From Polyangium aurulentum (lineage in GTDB: Bacteria; Myxococcota_A; Polyangia; Polyangiales; Polyangiaceae), in the NCBI GenBank assembly GCA_945875545.1, contig CAMCKZ010000009.1, positions 1 through 58,321 of the forward strand: 58,321 nt of DNA. Reading direction: 5' to 3'. Positions 32,561 to 41,333 of this stretch are shown one piece after another. A program made the translations under genes and the position numbers. Position 1 is the stretch's first letter. The number at the start of each line of letters is the position of its first letter. The notes under the pieces are model-generated. The model had not been told where the DNA came from. It made no database searches and saw nothing but the letters and a program-made list of their open reading frames with translations.

Positions 32561-34483
32561 TCAGGACTTCGCGAGGTAACCGTCGACGACCTCAAGGGCA
32601 ACCTCGTAGCGCTCGAGGGGCGGCATGACGTACGCGCCCGCGATGCGCCCATGGAATTGGGCCAGCATTTCTCGCGCAATCGCGACGCCTTCTTTGCGCG
32701 CAGAAGGGCCAGAACCTGCGAGCCGCATGCGCTCGCGAACGGTCTCGGGAATCTGCATACCCGGTACTTCGTTGTGCAAAAACTCAGCGTTGCGCCAAGA
32801 TGCGAGGGGAAGAATTCCGAGCAGCACGGGAATACCCAGAGCCTTCGCGTCGCCCAAAAACCGCTCGACAGTCGATGCATCATACACGGGTTGCGTCATC
32901 ACGAATTCGGCCCCCGCGAGCTTCTTTTCTTTGAGTCGTCGCAGTTCGCGTTCGTAGTCGAGTGCCGCCGGTTCGGCCCCCGTCGCGAGCACGAATGAAG
33001 TGCCTGCACCCAGGGGTTTTCCAGCCGGATCGATGCCGTGATTGAGCCGCGTCGCGAGCTTCAAGAGGCCGATGGAGTCGAGATCGTAGACCGCCGTTGA
33101 ATCGGGAAAGTCGCCCATCTTCGGAGGGTCGCCGGTGATGATCACGAGGTTGCGAATGCCGACGGCGTGAGCGCCAATCAGGTGCGCAATCTGCGCGAGC
33201 AGGTTTCGGTCGCGCCCGCACACGTGCAGAATGCTCTCAATTCCGATTTCACCAAGGCGCACCGCCATCGCGAGATTGCTCATTCGCGCTTGGGCGCGCG
33301 CACCGTCGGCGATGTTCACGACGTCGACGCCGCCGGCGATCAGCAACTTTGCCGCGGCGAGGGTTTTTTCAAGATCAACGCCGATCGGCGGATTGACCTC
33401 GACGCTCACGACAAACTGCTTGCCGAGCTTCGCACCGAGGCAACTTCGCGCTTCTATCGCTGGCGGGCGAACGCTCGCCGTGAGCCTCACCTCGTAAGCG
33501 AGTCCTCGCGTTTCTGTATCGTCTGCGGACGCCTCTTCGCCGTCGGTGGCCTTCGCCATACGCGCCGCCGCGGCCACCCTCTTGATATGTTCGGCGGTGG
33601 TCCCGCAACACCCGCCAACAGCCGCGGCACCTACCTTAAACATACGACGCGCATACACGCCAAAATACTCCGGCGTCGTGACGTAGACCATGCGCTCGTC
33701 GACGCGCTGAGGCAGCCCGGCGTTCGGATACGCGACGACGGGAAGGCCGGCCCCGGTCATGCGGCGCACGGCTTCAAGCACGTGCATGGGGCCATCGCTG
33801 CAATTGACGCCCACCGCGGACGCCCCCCATTCTTTCGCAAGTCGTGCAATTTCACCGGCGTCCGTGCCGTCGGCCATGCGGCCCGCCTCGTCCAGGGTGA
33901 CCACCGCCACCACGGGCAGCCGTCCGCCCGATGCCCCGAGCGCCGCCTCAATTCCAAGGCGCAATTCCACGGGCTGACGCATGGTCTCGACAAGCAGGCC
34001 GTCGACGACCGCGTCGCAAAGGGCATCGGCTTGTTCGCGTAGCGCAAAACCCACCCGCGCCAAGTCGTCTACGCCGGCCTCGCCAAGAAAATAGCCCGTG
34101 GGACCGATGGCACCGAGGACAAAAGCCCTGCCCTCCGCCGCGTCGCGAGCCAATGCCACGCCCGCGGCATTCAGCTCTTTTACGCGCGATGCGGCCCCGT
34201 GGCGTTCGAGGCGAAGGGAGTTCGCGCCGAACGTGTTGGTCTCGAGAACCGTGGCACCCGCTTGCAGGTAATCGCGGTGAATCGCCGCGACGAGCTCCGG
34301 GCGCGACACATTCAAGGCCTCGAAGAGTGCACTATACAACACGCCGCGTTCATAAATTTGCGTGCCCATCGCTCCGTCAAAGACGAGGGGCTCGCGGCCG
34401 ATGGACTCGAGAAACGAACGTTCGATAGACCTCTGATTGACCGCCACCCCGTCGTCGGTAGGCTCGATGGGCCCCTCGCGCAA
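32561..34483 (-). CDS. bifunctional homocysteine S-methyltransferase / methylenetetrahydrofolate reductase
   Basis: 640 aa, the architecture seen in Bacillus YitJ. Residues 25 to about 320 are a homocysteine methyltransferase barrel: LVFDGAMGTQIYERG, LETNTFGANSLRL, and zinc cysteines in VGVNCSDGP and [11 protein letters not shown]. Residues about 360-640 are a MetF-type reductase: VSVEVNPPIG, HVCGRDRNLLAQIAHLIGAHAVGIRNLVIITGDPP, AEFVMTQPVYD and LLGILPLASWRNAEFLHNEVPGM. It supplies methyl-THF and can methylate homocysteine. MetH in the same window can use the product. It is divergent from the glycosyltransferase with only 23 bp between starts. Confidence 0.95.
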   Translation of the reverse strand: MREGPIEPTDDGVAVNQRSIERSFLESIGREPLVFDGAMGTQIYERGVLYSALFEALNVSRPELVAAIHRDYLQAGATVLETNTFGANSLRLERHGAASRVKELNAAGVALARDAAEGRAFVLGAIGPTGYFLGEAGVDDLARVGFALREQADALCDAVVDGLLVETMRQPVELRLGIEAALGASGGRLPVVAVVTLDEAGRMADGTDAGEIARLAKEWGASAVGVNCSDGPMHVLEAVRRMTGAGLPVVAYPNAGLPQRVDERMVYVTTPEYFGVYARRMFKVGAAAVGGCCGTTAEHIKRVAAAARMAKATDGEEASADDTETRGLAYEVRLTASVRPPAIEARSCLGAKLGKQFVVSVEVNPPIGVDLEKTLAAAKLLIAGGVDVVNIADGARAQARMSNLAMAVRLGEIGIESILHVCGRDRNLLAQIAHLIGAHAVGIRNLVIITGDPPKMGDFPDSTAVYDLDSIGLLKLATRLNHGIDPAGKPLGAGTSFVLATGAEPAALDYERELRRLKEKKLAGAEFVMTQPVYDASTVERFLGDAKALGIPVLLGILPLASWRNAEFLHNEVPGMQIPETVRERMRLAGSGPSARKEGVAIAREMLAQFHGRIAGAYVMPPLERYEVALEVVDGYLAKS

Positions 34484-34506
34484 GGGGCCGGAGACCCGTA
34501 CAGCCC

Positions 34507-35580
34507 ATGAAAATACTCCACGTCGTTCAATCTCTCGCGCTCGGCGGCCAGGAGATTCTCATCGTGCGCCTCGCCGATGCCCTGCGTAGCCGCGGGCACG
34601 AGGTCGTTGTCGTGCCGCTCATTGCGGGCGGGGAACTCGAAGGGCGACTCCCGAAACACGAGGTTCACCCGGTGCCGCGAAGGCCTGGGCGAGACCCATT
34701 TCTTGTCGCCCGGCTTGCGTGGGCGATGCGGGAACACCGCGCCGACGTTGTTCACACGCACAACGATTCGCCGCTTGTTTACGGCGTTCCCGCAGCCCGC
34801 CTGGCCGGAGTTCCGCGCGTCATTCACACGAAGCACGGGGCCAAAGCACCCGCGCGAAATGCTGCACTCCGCACGCTTCTCTGCCGAGGCCTCGATGCCT
34901 TTGTCGCCGTGTCGAGTGAAACCGCCGACCGCGCGAGGGCCACAGAGCGCGTGCCGGAAGGCAAACTCGTGACCATCGCCAACGGCATTCCTACCCGCGA
35001 TTTTACTGCGAATCCTGAGTCACGCGCCGCCATTCGCCACGAGCTCCGCATCGGCGAAGACGCCTTCGTCGTTGGCACACTCGGGCGTCTCGTTCCGGAA
35101 AAATGCCCGACCCTTCTTCTCGAAGCAATGGCCCCGCTCCTTCTTCGCGGAGCGCATCTTTTGTTCGTCGGCGACGGCCCCGAGAGACGTGCGCTTGAAT
35201 CCGTCGTCGCCAGTCAAAAACTGCCGCGCGTTCATCTGCTCGGCGCCCGCAGCGATGCGTCGCGCGTCCTCGCAGCCTTGGACGTCTTTGCGCTTTCGTC
35301 GCAGATAGAAGGCCTCCCGCTGGCCCTCGTGGAAGCCATGGCGACGTCCCTCGCGGTCGTCTCGACGGACGTCGGCGGCATTCGCCAAGCGACCCAAGAC
35401 ACAGCCCGCCTTGTGCCCTTCGGCGACGCGGAATCCATGCGCTCGGCGATTCTGGAACTGTGGATTTCTCCAGCACTTCGAGCGTCTCTCGGGGCGAGCG
35501 CGATGGCTCGGGCGCGGGAGCACTTTGACTTTGATCGCGTGGTCGATAGCTACCTCCGCCTGTACCGAGGCGGGCAGTAA
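34507..35580 (+). CDS. family 4 glycosyltransferase
   Basis: 357 aa, GT-B fold. The N-terminal half has MKILHVVQSLALGGQEILIVRLADALRSRGHEV and DVVHTHND; the C-terminal half has VVGTLGRLVPEKCPTLLLEAMAPLL, LLFVGDGPERRALE and the E-x7-E motif region SSQIEGLPLALVEAMATSLAVVSTDVGGI. It probably adds a sugar to a lipid-linked or surface glycan using a nucleotide-sugar donor. No other polysaccharide genes directly flank it, although the GT and epimerase-like pair lies 5 kb upstream. Confidence 0.93.
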   Translation: MKILHVVQSLALGGQEILIVRLADALRSRGHEVVVVPLIAGGELEGRLPKHEVHPVPRRPGRDPFLVARLAWAMREHRADVVHTHNDSPLVYGVPAARLAGVPRVIHTKHGAKAPARNAALRTLLCRGLDAFVAVSSETADRARATERVPEGKLVTIANGIPTRDFTANPESRAAIRHELRIGEDAFVVGTLGRLVPEKCPTLLLEAMAPLLLRGAHLLFVGDGPERRALESVVASQKLPRVHLLGARSDASRVLAALDVFALSSQIEGLPLALVEAMATSLAVVSTDVGGIRQATQDTARLVPFGDAESMRSAILELWISPALRASLGASAMARAREHFDFDRVVDSYLRLYRGGQ

Positions 35581-35627
35581 GCCATACCATATCCCTCGTG
35601 TGTACGACGGCTACCTCACGTCATACG

Positions 35628-36017
35628 TTATATCTCATCGTCCACGAAATGTTCGTCGCCCTTCCGTCGGCGAATGGCCGACACAACGAAGACGACGAGG
35701 CCCGCGGTGATGGGCATCATGCCGACCTGAAAGCCTATGCGGCCACACGTGATGGCGCCGAGGTGACCAAAGGCGACGGCGTCGTCGGACACCTGACCTC
35801 GCGCGCGCTCGACGGCGGCATCCATGCGCTGCCTTGCGATGACCCCGAAGGCGAGCGCGAAGACGCCCACGGCCACCGCTGCGGCAGCGGCTTTGCGCGC
35901 GTGGCGTGAGGGCATCAGGAGGAGCACGAGAGCAAAAATCGACGCGACAAAACCCGTGACGCCAAGAAGCGTGAGAGGGAACGACGCGATCGTGCAGGTA
36001 GCAATTTCGTTGACCAC
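35628..36017 (-). CDS. small membrane protein, unknown
   Basis: 129 aa from the GTG at 36017, supported by TAGGAG about 9 bases upstream. Three hydrophobic segments are predicted (residues about 12-35, 45-60 and 95-113), with a charged C-terminal tail (IRRRKGDEHFVDDEI) expected in the cytoplasm. No family is recognised. It lies downstream of the Hsp70/DUF3731 gene on the same strand and convergent with the glycosyltransferase. Confidence 0.65.
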   Translation of the reverse strand: MVNEIATCTIASFPLTLLGVTGFVASIFALVLLLMPSRHARKAAAAAVAVGVFALAFGVIARQRMDAAVERARGQVSDDAVAFGHLGAITCGRIGFQVGMMPITAGLVVFVVSAIRRRKGDEHFVDDEI

Positions 36018-36076
36018 AGCTCACTCCTAGAACGATTTGACGCACGGGTTAGCGACCATTTTTTTGAGTCGCTTTT

Positions 36077-38773
36077 TTACGGGTCGAGCAAGAGGCCCAG
36101 GGGCAAATCGTCGCTGCCCGCCTCGATGCGCGACGCCAGCGACGGAGCTGCCCCATGGGTGATGGCGTCGAGCGCCGAGACCGCCGCCGGACTTGACGGC
36201 AACCCCCGCAGGCGATCGATCAGGCGGGCGCGCATCGCCTGGCTCACGTCGCGGCGCAGGTCGCCGGTGAGCCGCGCCATCCGCCCAACGGCGTCGATCC
36301 ATGCATTCTGCACGGACCAGTTTTCCCGCAACGCAAGCTCGCACCAACGCTCCACGACGAGAGAGGGCAGCGCCTGATCGTGGCCCGCCGGAAACGGCTC
36401 TCGCTCACCGACGAGCCCCAAACATCGGGACCAATGGGCCGCCGTCTCACCCGCCATGCAGCGATCAAAGATGGCGTCGCCGAGCACGGCCCGCCGCCTC
36501 GGCTCCACGCGATCAAGATGCCCGCACAGCTCCGCAAGCGATGCGTCGAACGCGTGTGGGCAAGCTTTTTTCTGCCGTTTCACCGTTAGCGCGAGTTCAC
36601 CCCGCTCAAACAAGAGCCCCTGCCGCCGCGCGTCGAGACCGAGGGAGACCCGCCGCCAAGCGTGAAAGTAGGCCTCCCACACGCGGGCCTCCTGCGCGTG
36701 GAGAACCCGATCTTGCTCCAAACGAAAGAGTCGGTCGATGCGCTCATCGTCGCCGTTTGCGCCGGTTCCGGGGCGCAATGTAAAACCCACGACCTGCCAA
36801 AATACGCGTTCATGATCCGCCGTGCTTCGCCGCCCTTTGGCGCGCTCGGTGACCACGTCACAGAGAGCTCGGCAGAGAGATATCGACCACGTTTTACGGG
36901 GACCAAAGCGGCCCTCGAGGGTTCGCCACAGGTCCTTGGCGGCGCGCTCGGTGCCGTCGCCAGCCGACCGGGGAAATGCGTCGTTTATGAGCGAAAGTGC
37001 TGCCTCTACGCCGCGTACAACCCCCGGGTCGAGGCGGGCCTGGCGCACCTTTCGGAGCGTGCGGGCCCGGGTCTCAAAGGTGCAAAAAAGGGGCTGCGCC
37101 ATGTGCGGCGATACGCATGTAAGATGCACGCATCCGAGCTCGTCGAGCCTGACGGTCACAGCGACCGGAACCGTCGCCGACGACGCGGACGGCACGGCCA
37201 CGACGAGCGCCGGCAGCGCATCGACCTCTTGTTGAAGCTCGTCGGCCAGAGCCCCGAGGGGAACCGAAACACCATCGGTCCACGCCAATTCGAACCGCGC
37301 CCGTTCGCCCGTGCGCAACGCGAGGTCGTCGATGGGAAGTGCGGTATTTTCGTTTTCTGGCGAGCCACTCGGCAGCACGCAGACGTACGACGGGCGGCCG
37401 TCGTTGCCATCGACGCGAAGAAACAGATTTCGCGTTACCTTGCCGCGAAGCAGGGATTTTCCTACGAAAAGCGCGCGCGCGTGGGACGCCGCACCGAGGG
37501 CCACCGCGACGTCGCCCGCGTCTCCCGTAAGAATTCCTGCCACGGCCACGCCAAACGCTTCAAGGGCGACAGCGATGCGCTGCCCGAGGACGGGAGGCTT
37601 CAGGGTTCCGCCGTTGGGCAAAACGAAGAGCGGACCATCGAGGAGTGCCCGGTGCCGATCCACGAACTCGAAGGCGTGCCTCGTGATGGCCACATCGCGC
37701 TCGTAGCTCAAACCAAAACCCAAGAACGCGCTCCTCGCGGGCTTCGGAGTGAGCTCGTGGGGCAATGGAAAAAACTCGTGTAGAACGCATGCATTCACGA
37801 GCTCACGGGTGACCTCTCCGGTGCGCAAGCCTCCGATGAGTTTGCTTCCGGGCAGCACCACGCGAATATCAACCGCCGCGAGGGACTCGTCACCGAGGAG
37901 ATTTTCTTTGGCCCGCCGGCACTCGCTCACGAGCGACGAAAACGCACGAGGCCCAATATTTCGCAGGGTTTCATGCGTTTCACTGACGCGATGGGCGAGC
38001 GCGAGGTCGATGTTGTCTCCGCCTAGAAGCAGGTGACGGCCTGTGGCAATCCGCTCAAAGACGTGCGCTTGCGAACCGCTGTTCAGGACGCGCACCAGGG
38101 CAAAGTCGCTCGTCCCACCGCCGATGTCGGCCACGAGCACGAGGGCCGACCCCTTGGCCGCCACGGTCTCGCGAAGCGCCGGCGAAAGCTCGGCAGCCCC
38201 GTGAAGCAGGGCCGCGGTGGGCTCCTCAAGGAGCGTTGCCAGCGGTGCCAACGCGCGCGCAGCGGTCAATACAAGCTCGCGCGCGAAGGGATCAAACGAC
38301 GCCGGAATGGTGACGACCACCGCCTGGTCCGCGAACGGCGCATCCGAATGCGCGCTGTTCCATGCAGTCTGCATGGTTCGTAGAATCAGCGACTGAGCCT
38401 CGGTCGGTGAAATCGAGGCGGCAGCTGCGCTCTCCAAGTCGAGGTCCGTCGCGAGGGGCAAAAACGCCGAGGTGCGGTCCACACGCGGCTCCGTGAGCCA
38501 GCTCTTCGACGACGCGACCACGCGTTCAGGAGCCGTTGCATGCATATTTCGTGCAAATACGCCCACATCCCAAGCCTTGGCCTCTTCGTGAAAAAGCAGA
38601 AATGAGGGGAGCAAGCTCCGAGCCTCGTAGTGGTCCTCGGCGATTCTTTGGCGCACGGGCACGACCTCGGGCACCTCGAAACCCGCGATGGCGACCGCGG
38701 CCAGCACGCTGTGCGTGGTGCCGAGATCGATGCCGATGCCGTAGGTTGCGGAGCGCTGGGCCGGGCGTGTCAT
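36077..38773 (-). CDS. Hsp70-family protein with DUF3731-type C-terminus
   Basis: 898 aa. The N-terminal half is an Hsp70/actin-fold ATPase: GIDLGTTHSVLAAV, VVVTIPASFDPFARELVLTAA, LLEEPTAALLHG, VADIGGGTSDFALV and LLLGGDNIDLALA. The substrate-binding-domain region is divergent. The last roughly 320 residues are helical (RKTWSISLCRALCDVV, RRRAVLGDAIFDRC, SWCLG-like and LALRENWSVQNAWIDAVGRMARLTGD) and match the DUF3731 extension of this Hsp70 branch. It is the third gene of a DUF2760-Hsp70-Hsp70 module, starting 6 bp after its partner's stop. A chaperone role is inferred. Confidence 0.9.
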   Translation of the reverse strand: MTRPAQRSATYGIGIDLGTTHSVLAAVAIAGFEVPEVVPVRQRIAEDHYEARSLLPSFLLFHEEAKAWDVGVFARNMHATAPERVVASSKSWLTEPRVDRTSAFLPLATDLDLESAAAASISPTEAQSLILRTMQTAWNSAHSDAPFADQAVVVTIPASFDPFARELVLTAARALAPLATLLEEPTAALLHGAAELSPALRETVAAKGSALVLVADIGGGTSDFALVRVLNSGSQAHVFERIATGRHLLLGGDNIDLALAHRVSETHETLRNIGPRAFSSLVSECRRAKENLLGDESLAAVDIRVVLPGSKLIGGLRTGEVTRELVNACVLHEFFPLPHELTPKPARSAFLGFGLSYERDVAITRHAFEFVDRHRALLDGPLFVLPNGGTLKPPVLGQRIAVALEAFGVAVAGILTGDAGDVAVALGAASHARALFVGKSLLRGKVTRNLFLRVDGNDGRPSYVCVLPSGSPENENTALPIDDLALRTGERARFELAWTDGVSVPLGALADELQQEVDALPALVVAVPSASSATVPVAVTVRLDELGCVHLTCVSPHMAQPLFCTFETRARTLRKVRQARLDPGVVRGVEAALSLINDAFPRSAGDGTERAAKDLWRTLEGRFGPRKTWSISLCRALCDVVTERAKGRRSTADHERVFWQVVGFTLRPGTGANGDDERIDRLFRLEQDRVLHAQEARVWEAYFHAWRRVSLGLDARRQGLLFERGELALTVKRQKKACPHAFDASLAELCGHLDRVEPRRRAVLGDAIFDRCMAGETAAHWSRCLGLVGEREPFPAGHDQALPSLVVERWCELALRENWSVQNAWIDAVGRMARLTGDLRRDVSQAMRARLIDRLRGLPSSPAAVSALDAITHGAAPSLASRIEAGSDDLPLGLLLDP

Positions 38774-38779
38774 CGGGGA

Positions 38780-40549
38780 TTAGAAGGCCTCTCGCAACGC
38801 GAGGTCCACCTGAAATTCCTCGCCGGTGCCGGTCTTGACCCGCAGGATAAGCGCGCCCTGTTCGGTGACCTCGCTCGAAAGGCGAGCGGCCACGACCTCA
38901 CCGGCGGCGATGGAAGTGGATGTAAACTGCAAGTGAATGGGTGCCAGTTCCACGAGGTCGTCTTTGCCCTCGCGGTGGTCGAACATCGCCGCGAGGGCGT
39001 CCTGTTTGCGCGACGACGAAACGAAAAAACGAAGGAGCACGGCCTCGCCAACGATGACGCCGAGGGAGTCGGTGGGCAGCTCCACACGCGCACCGTCTTC
39101 CATTCCTTGGGGGGCAATGCAGAGTGCATGTATAGGCGGTTCCACCCCAGGAATTGCAGGAAGCGCGCCTTCGACCCCCACGTAATAACTGAGCACGGTG
39201 GCGCCCCGTATACGAATGCCGCGCCCCGCTTTGGCCTTGGCAAATACGGCGGCACCTCGGCACACCCCCAATTCCAAATCTTCGCCCGGCAGAACGCGAG
39301 GCGCGGGCGCGCCGAGAGCGGTCGCCCACGATTCAAGCAGCTCAATCACGCGACGACGCAGGCGTTCCGCTTTGAACACGCCCCCATTGAAAAGCACCGC
39401 CGTCGGCATGCGCGATGCGCCCTCGCCGTGGGCCCCCAAGAAGGCTGCGAGATGGCGCGAAATCGCCGAGTCGTTTGCATACGGCAGGCCGACCTGCGCA
39501 AGCCCTGAACGCACGCGTTGCTGGGCCCGACTGCCCACGGGAACCATTGGAAAAAAGCCTTCAACCGCGAGGTTGTGAACCTCGTCGCGCGTGAGTTCGG
39601 TGCGCCACGTGGCGCCAAAAAGTTTGGAGCCGCGACCCGCAAGGGCGATGGGGGCCGCATCCGGCGCGGCCTCCGCCAAGAGACCTTCTTTGGCCGTGCG
39701 CGCGAGCCCCATGAGGGCCGCAAACTGCGCCGCGTCGAGGGACTTTCCCTGCTCTTCGAACTTCGTCCGCGCGAGATGCGCGAGGGCCAAATCCATGTTG
39801 TCGCCGCCTAGGAGCAAGTGGTCGCCGACGGACATGCGGTCGAGAACGAGCTGCCCCTGGTCTTCGGAGACACCCAAAAGGCTGAAGTCGGTCGTGCCTC
39901 CGCCCACATCCACGACGAGCACGCGATCGCCGACGCGAAGTTGTTTTCGCCAGCGTTCTCCCTGACGATCCATCCACGCATAAAAGGCCGCTTGCGGCTC
40001 TTCGAGGAGGGTCACCACCGCAAGCCCCGCATCGCGCGCGGCCTCGAGGGTCAGTTCGCGCGCCGCCGCATCGAACGACGCGGGTACCGTCACGACCACA
40101 TCTTGTTCCCCCAAAGCCGACCCTTCGGCTGCCCGCCAGGCCTCGGAAAGATGCGTGAAGACTGCCGTCGCCGCGGCCACGGGCGATATCTTTTTCACGC
40201 CCTCGTAGGCGCTAATGGGCAAGAGGTTTGATCGCCTGTCGATGGACCGATGAACGAGCCAACTCTTGCTACTCGCGACCACGCGGCCGGGCTGAGACGC
40301 GAGCTCTTGGCGAGCCAATTCCCCAATAGAATGAGGAGTTTGACCCCAAGGAAAGTCGTCGCCATCGCGGTCGCCTTCGCCCGCGCTCAAGCGAATAACG
40401 CTGGGCAACAGCCATCGCGCTTCAACGAGGTCGCGAGCCACGCGCTGGGGAATGGCGAAGGGCCCCACGCTCGCTTCTTCGCCATCGCGGGCAAACGACA
40501 GTGACGTATGCGTAGTACCTAGATCTATACCAACGAAAGCCCGTACCAT
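38780..40549 (-). CDS. Hsp70-family chaperone of the DUF2760 module
   Basis: 589 aa. The ATPase motifs are VGIDLGTTHTSLSFA, VVVTVPASFDAAARELTLEAARDAGL, LLEEPQAAFYAW, VVDVGGGTTDFSLLGV and LLLGGDNMDLALAHL. A beta-rich substrate-binding-like part covers about residues 470-589, shorter than DnaK and with no clear lid. It is distinct from housekeeping DnaK; no DnaJ or GrpE gene is adjacent. The ATG at 40549 overlaps the DUF2760 stop (TAATG), so the two are translationally coupled. Three iterated palindromes lie near or inside it (38920 and 39117 within). Confidence 0.92.
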   Translation of the reverse strand: MVRAFVGIDLGTTHTSLSFARDGEEASVGPFAIPQRVARDLVEARWLLPSVIRLSAGEGDRDGDDFPWGQTPHSIGELARQELASQPGRVVASSKSWLVHRSIDRRSNLLPISAYEGVKKISPVAAATAVFTHLSEAWRAAEGSALGEQDVVVTVPASFDAAARELTLEAARDAGLAVVTLLEEPQAAFYAWMDRQGERWRKQLRVGDRVLVVDVGGGTTDFSLLGVSEDQGQLVLDRMSVGDHLLLGGDNMDLALAHLARTKFEEQGKSLDAAQFAALMGLARTAKEGLLAEAAPDAAPIALAGRGSKLFGATWRTELTRDEVHNLAVEGFFPMVPVGSRAQQRVRSGLAQVGLPYANDSAISRHLAAFLGAHGEGASRMPTAVLFNGGVFKAERLRRRVIELLESWATALGAPAPRVLPGEDLELGVCRGAAVFAKAKAGRGIRIRGATVLSYYVGVEGALPAIPGVEPPIHALCIAPQGMEDGARVELPTDSLGVIVGEAVLLRFFVSSSRKQDALAAMFDHREGKDDLVELAPIHLQFTSTSIAAGEVVAARLSSEVTEQGALILRVKTGTGEEFQVDLALREAF

Positions 40550-41238
40550 TACTCTACCTCGGCTGCTTGAACGACGACCCCATCATGCGCGGAGGTGAGC
40601 TGGGGCAAGTCATCGCGCGTAATTCGCCAACCCCTGTGAACAACCGTGTATTTCCCCGCCTTTGCGCGCCCGGCACCGCCGCACGTCACGTGTTCTTCCG
40701 CACCGGAGAGCGCCATCGTCGAGCCTTCTTCTTCCCGAAGAACGGGCTCGAGCTCAATGCGCCCAGCGAACGCTTTCTTGCATCCTGCATGCACCACGCG
40801 GGCCGCTGCGCCGACGTCCGCATCGGAAAACGCATCGACCGGCTGCTGAAGAAAATCGATAAAGCGCCCCTCGCGCTGGAGCAACGCGAGGAGGACGCGC
40901 GCGCTCGCTTTGGGATTCACCGCGGGCGCCGGGTGCGGGGCCACGAGGAGCTGGGCGATGGGCGCCGACGGAGCGGGCGGTGGGGGCGGCGGCAACGGGC
41001 GCACAGGCGGCAACGCGGGCGCTTCATGCGGCACCTCGCCAGAAGACTCACCGCTCACCCCCGTTGACCCCGTGAGGCGCCGCACAGACGCCGCAAAACG
41101 AGGGTCGGTGAGCACGCGGAGGAAACAGCCGAAGGCAAAAAACAGCCGCGAAAAAAAATGGGGCTCGTGCACACGGGTGCACCTAGCGCCTTTCTTGGGG
41201 CCACTGGGCACCGACCGCAAGCGCCGCATCCTGGGCAA
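40549..41238 (-). CDS. DUF2760 protein
   Basis: 229 aa as drawn; a GTG at 41172 (VHEPHFFSRLFFAF) matches the usual family N-terminus better, so the true protein may be about 207 aa. The segment LTDPRFAASV, a Pro-rich linker, then ALLQREGRFIDFLQQPVDAFSDADVGAAARVVHAGCKKAF and VVHRGWRI...VVQAAEVE, is characteristic of DUF2760. The family is almost always found upstream of paired Hsp70 genes, as here, but its biochemical role is unknown. It may be an adaptor or nucleotide-exchange factor for those Hsp70s. Confidence 0.85.
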   Translation of the reverse strand: MPRMRRLRSVPSGPKKGARCTRVHEPHFFSRLFFAFGCFLRVLTDPRFAASVRRLTGSTGVSGESSGEVPHEAPALPPVRPLPPPPPPAPSAPIAQLLVAPHPAPAVNPKASARVLLALLQREGRFIDFLQQPVDAFSDADVGAAARVVHAGCKKAFAGRIELEPVLREEEGSTMALSGAEEHVTCGGAGRAKAGKYTVVHRGWRITRDDLPQLTSAHDGVVVQAAEVE

Positions 41239-41333
41239 AGGCCGTGAGCAACGGGCGATCCATCGCCCACTAGCGAGGATTTGTTATCCCGCCCCTTTCC
41301 TCCCGGCCCTTCTCGCGCGAGTCTTGCAGGGCC

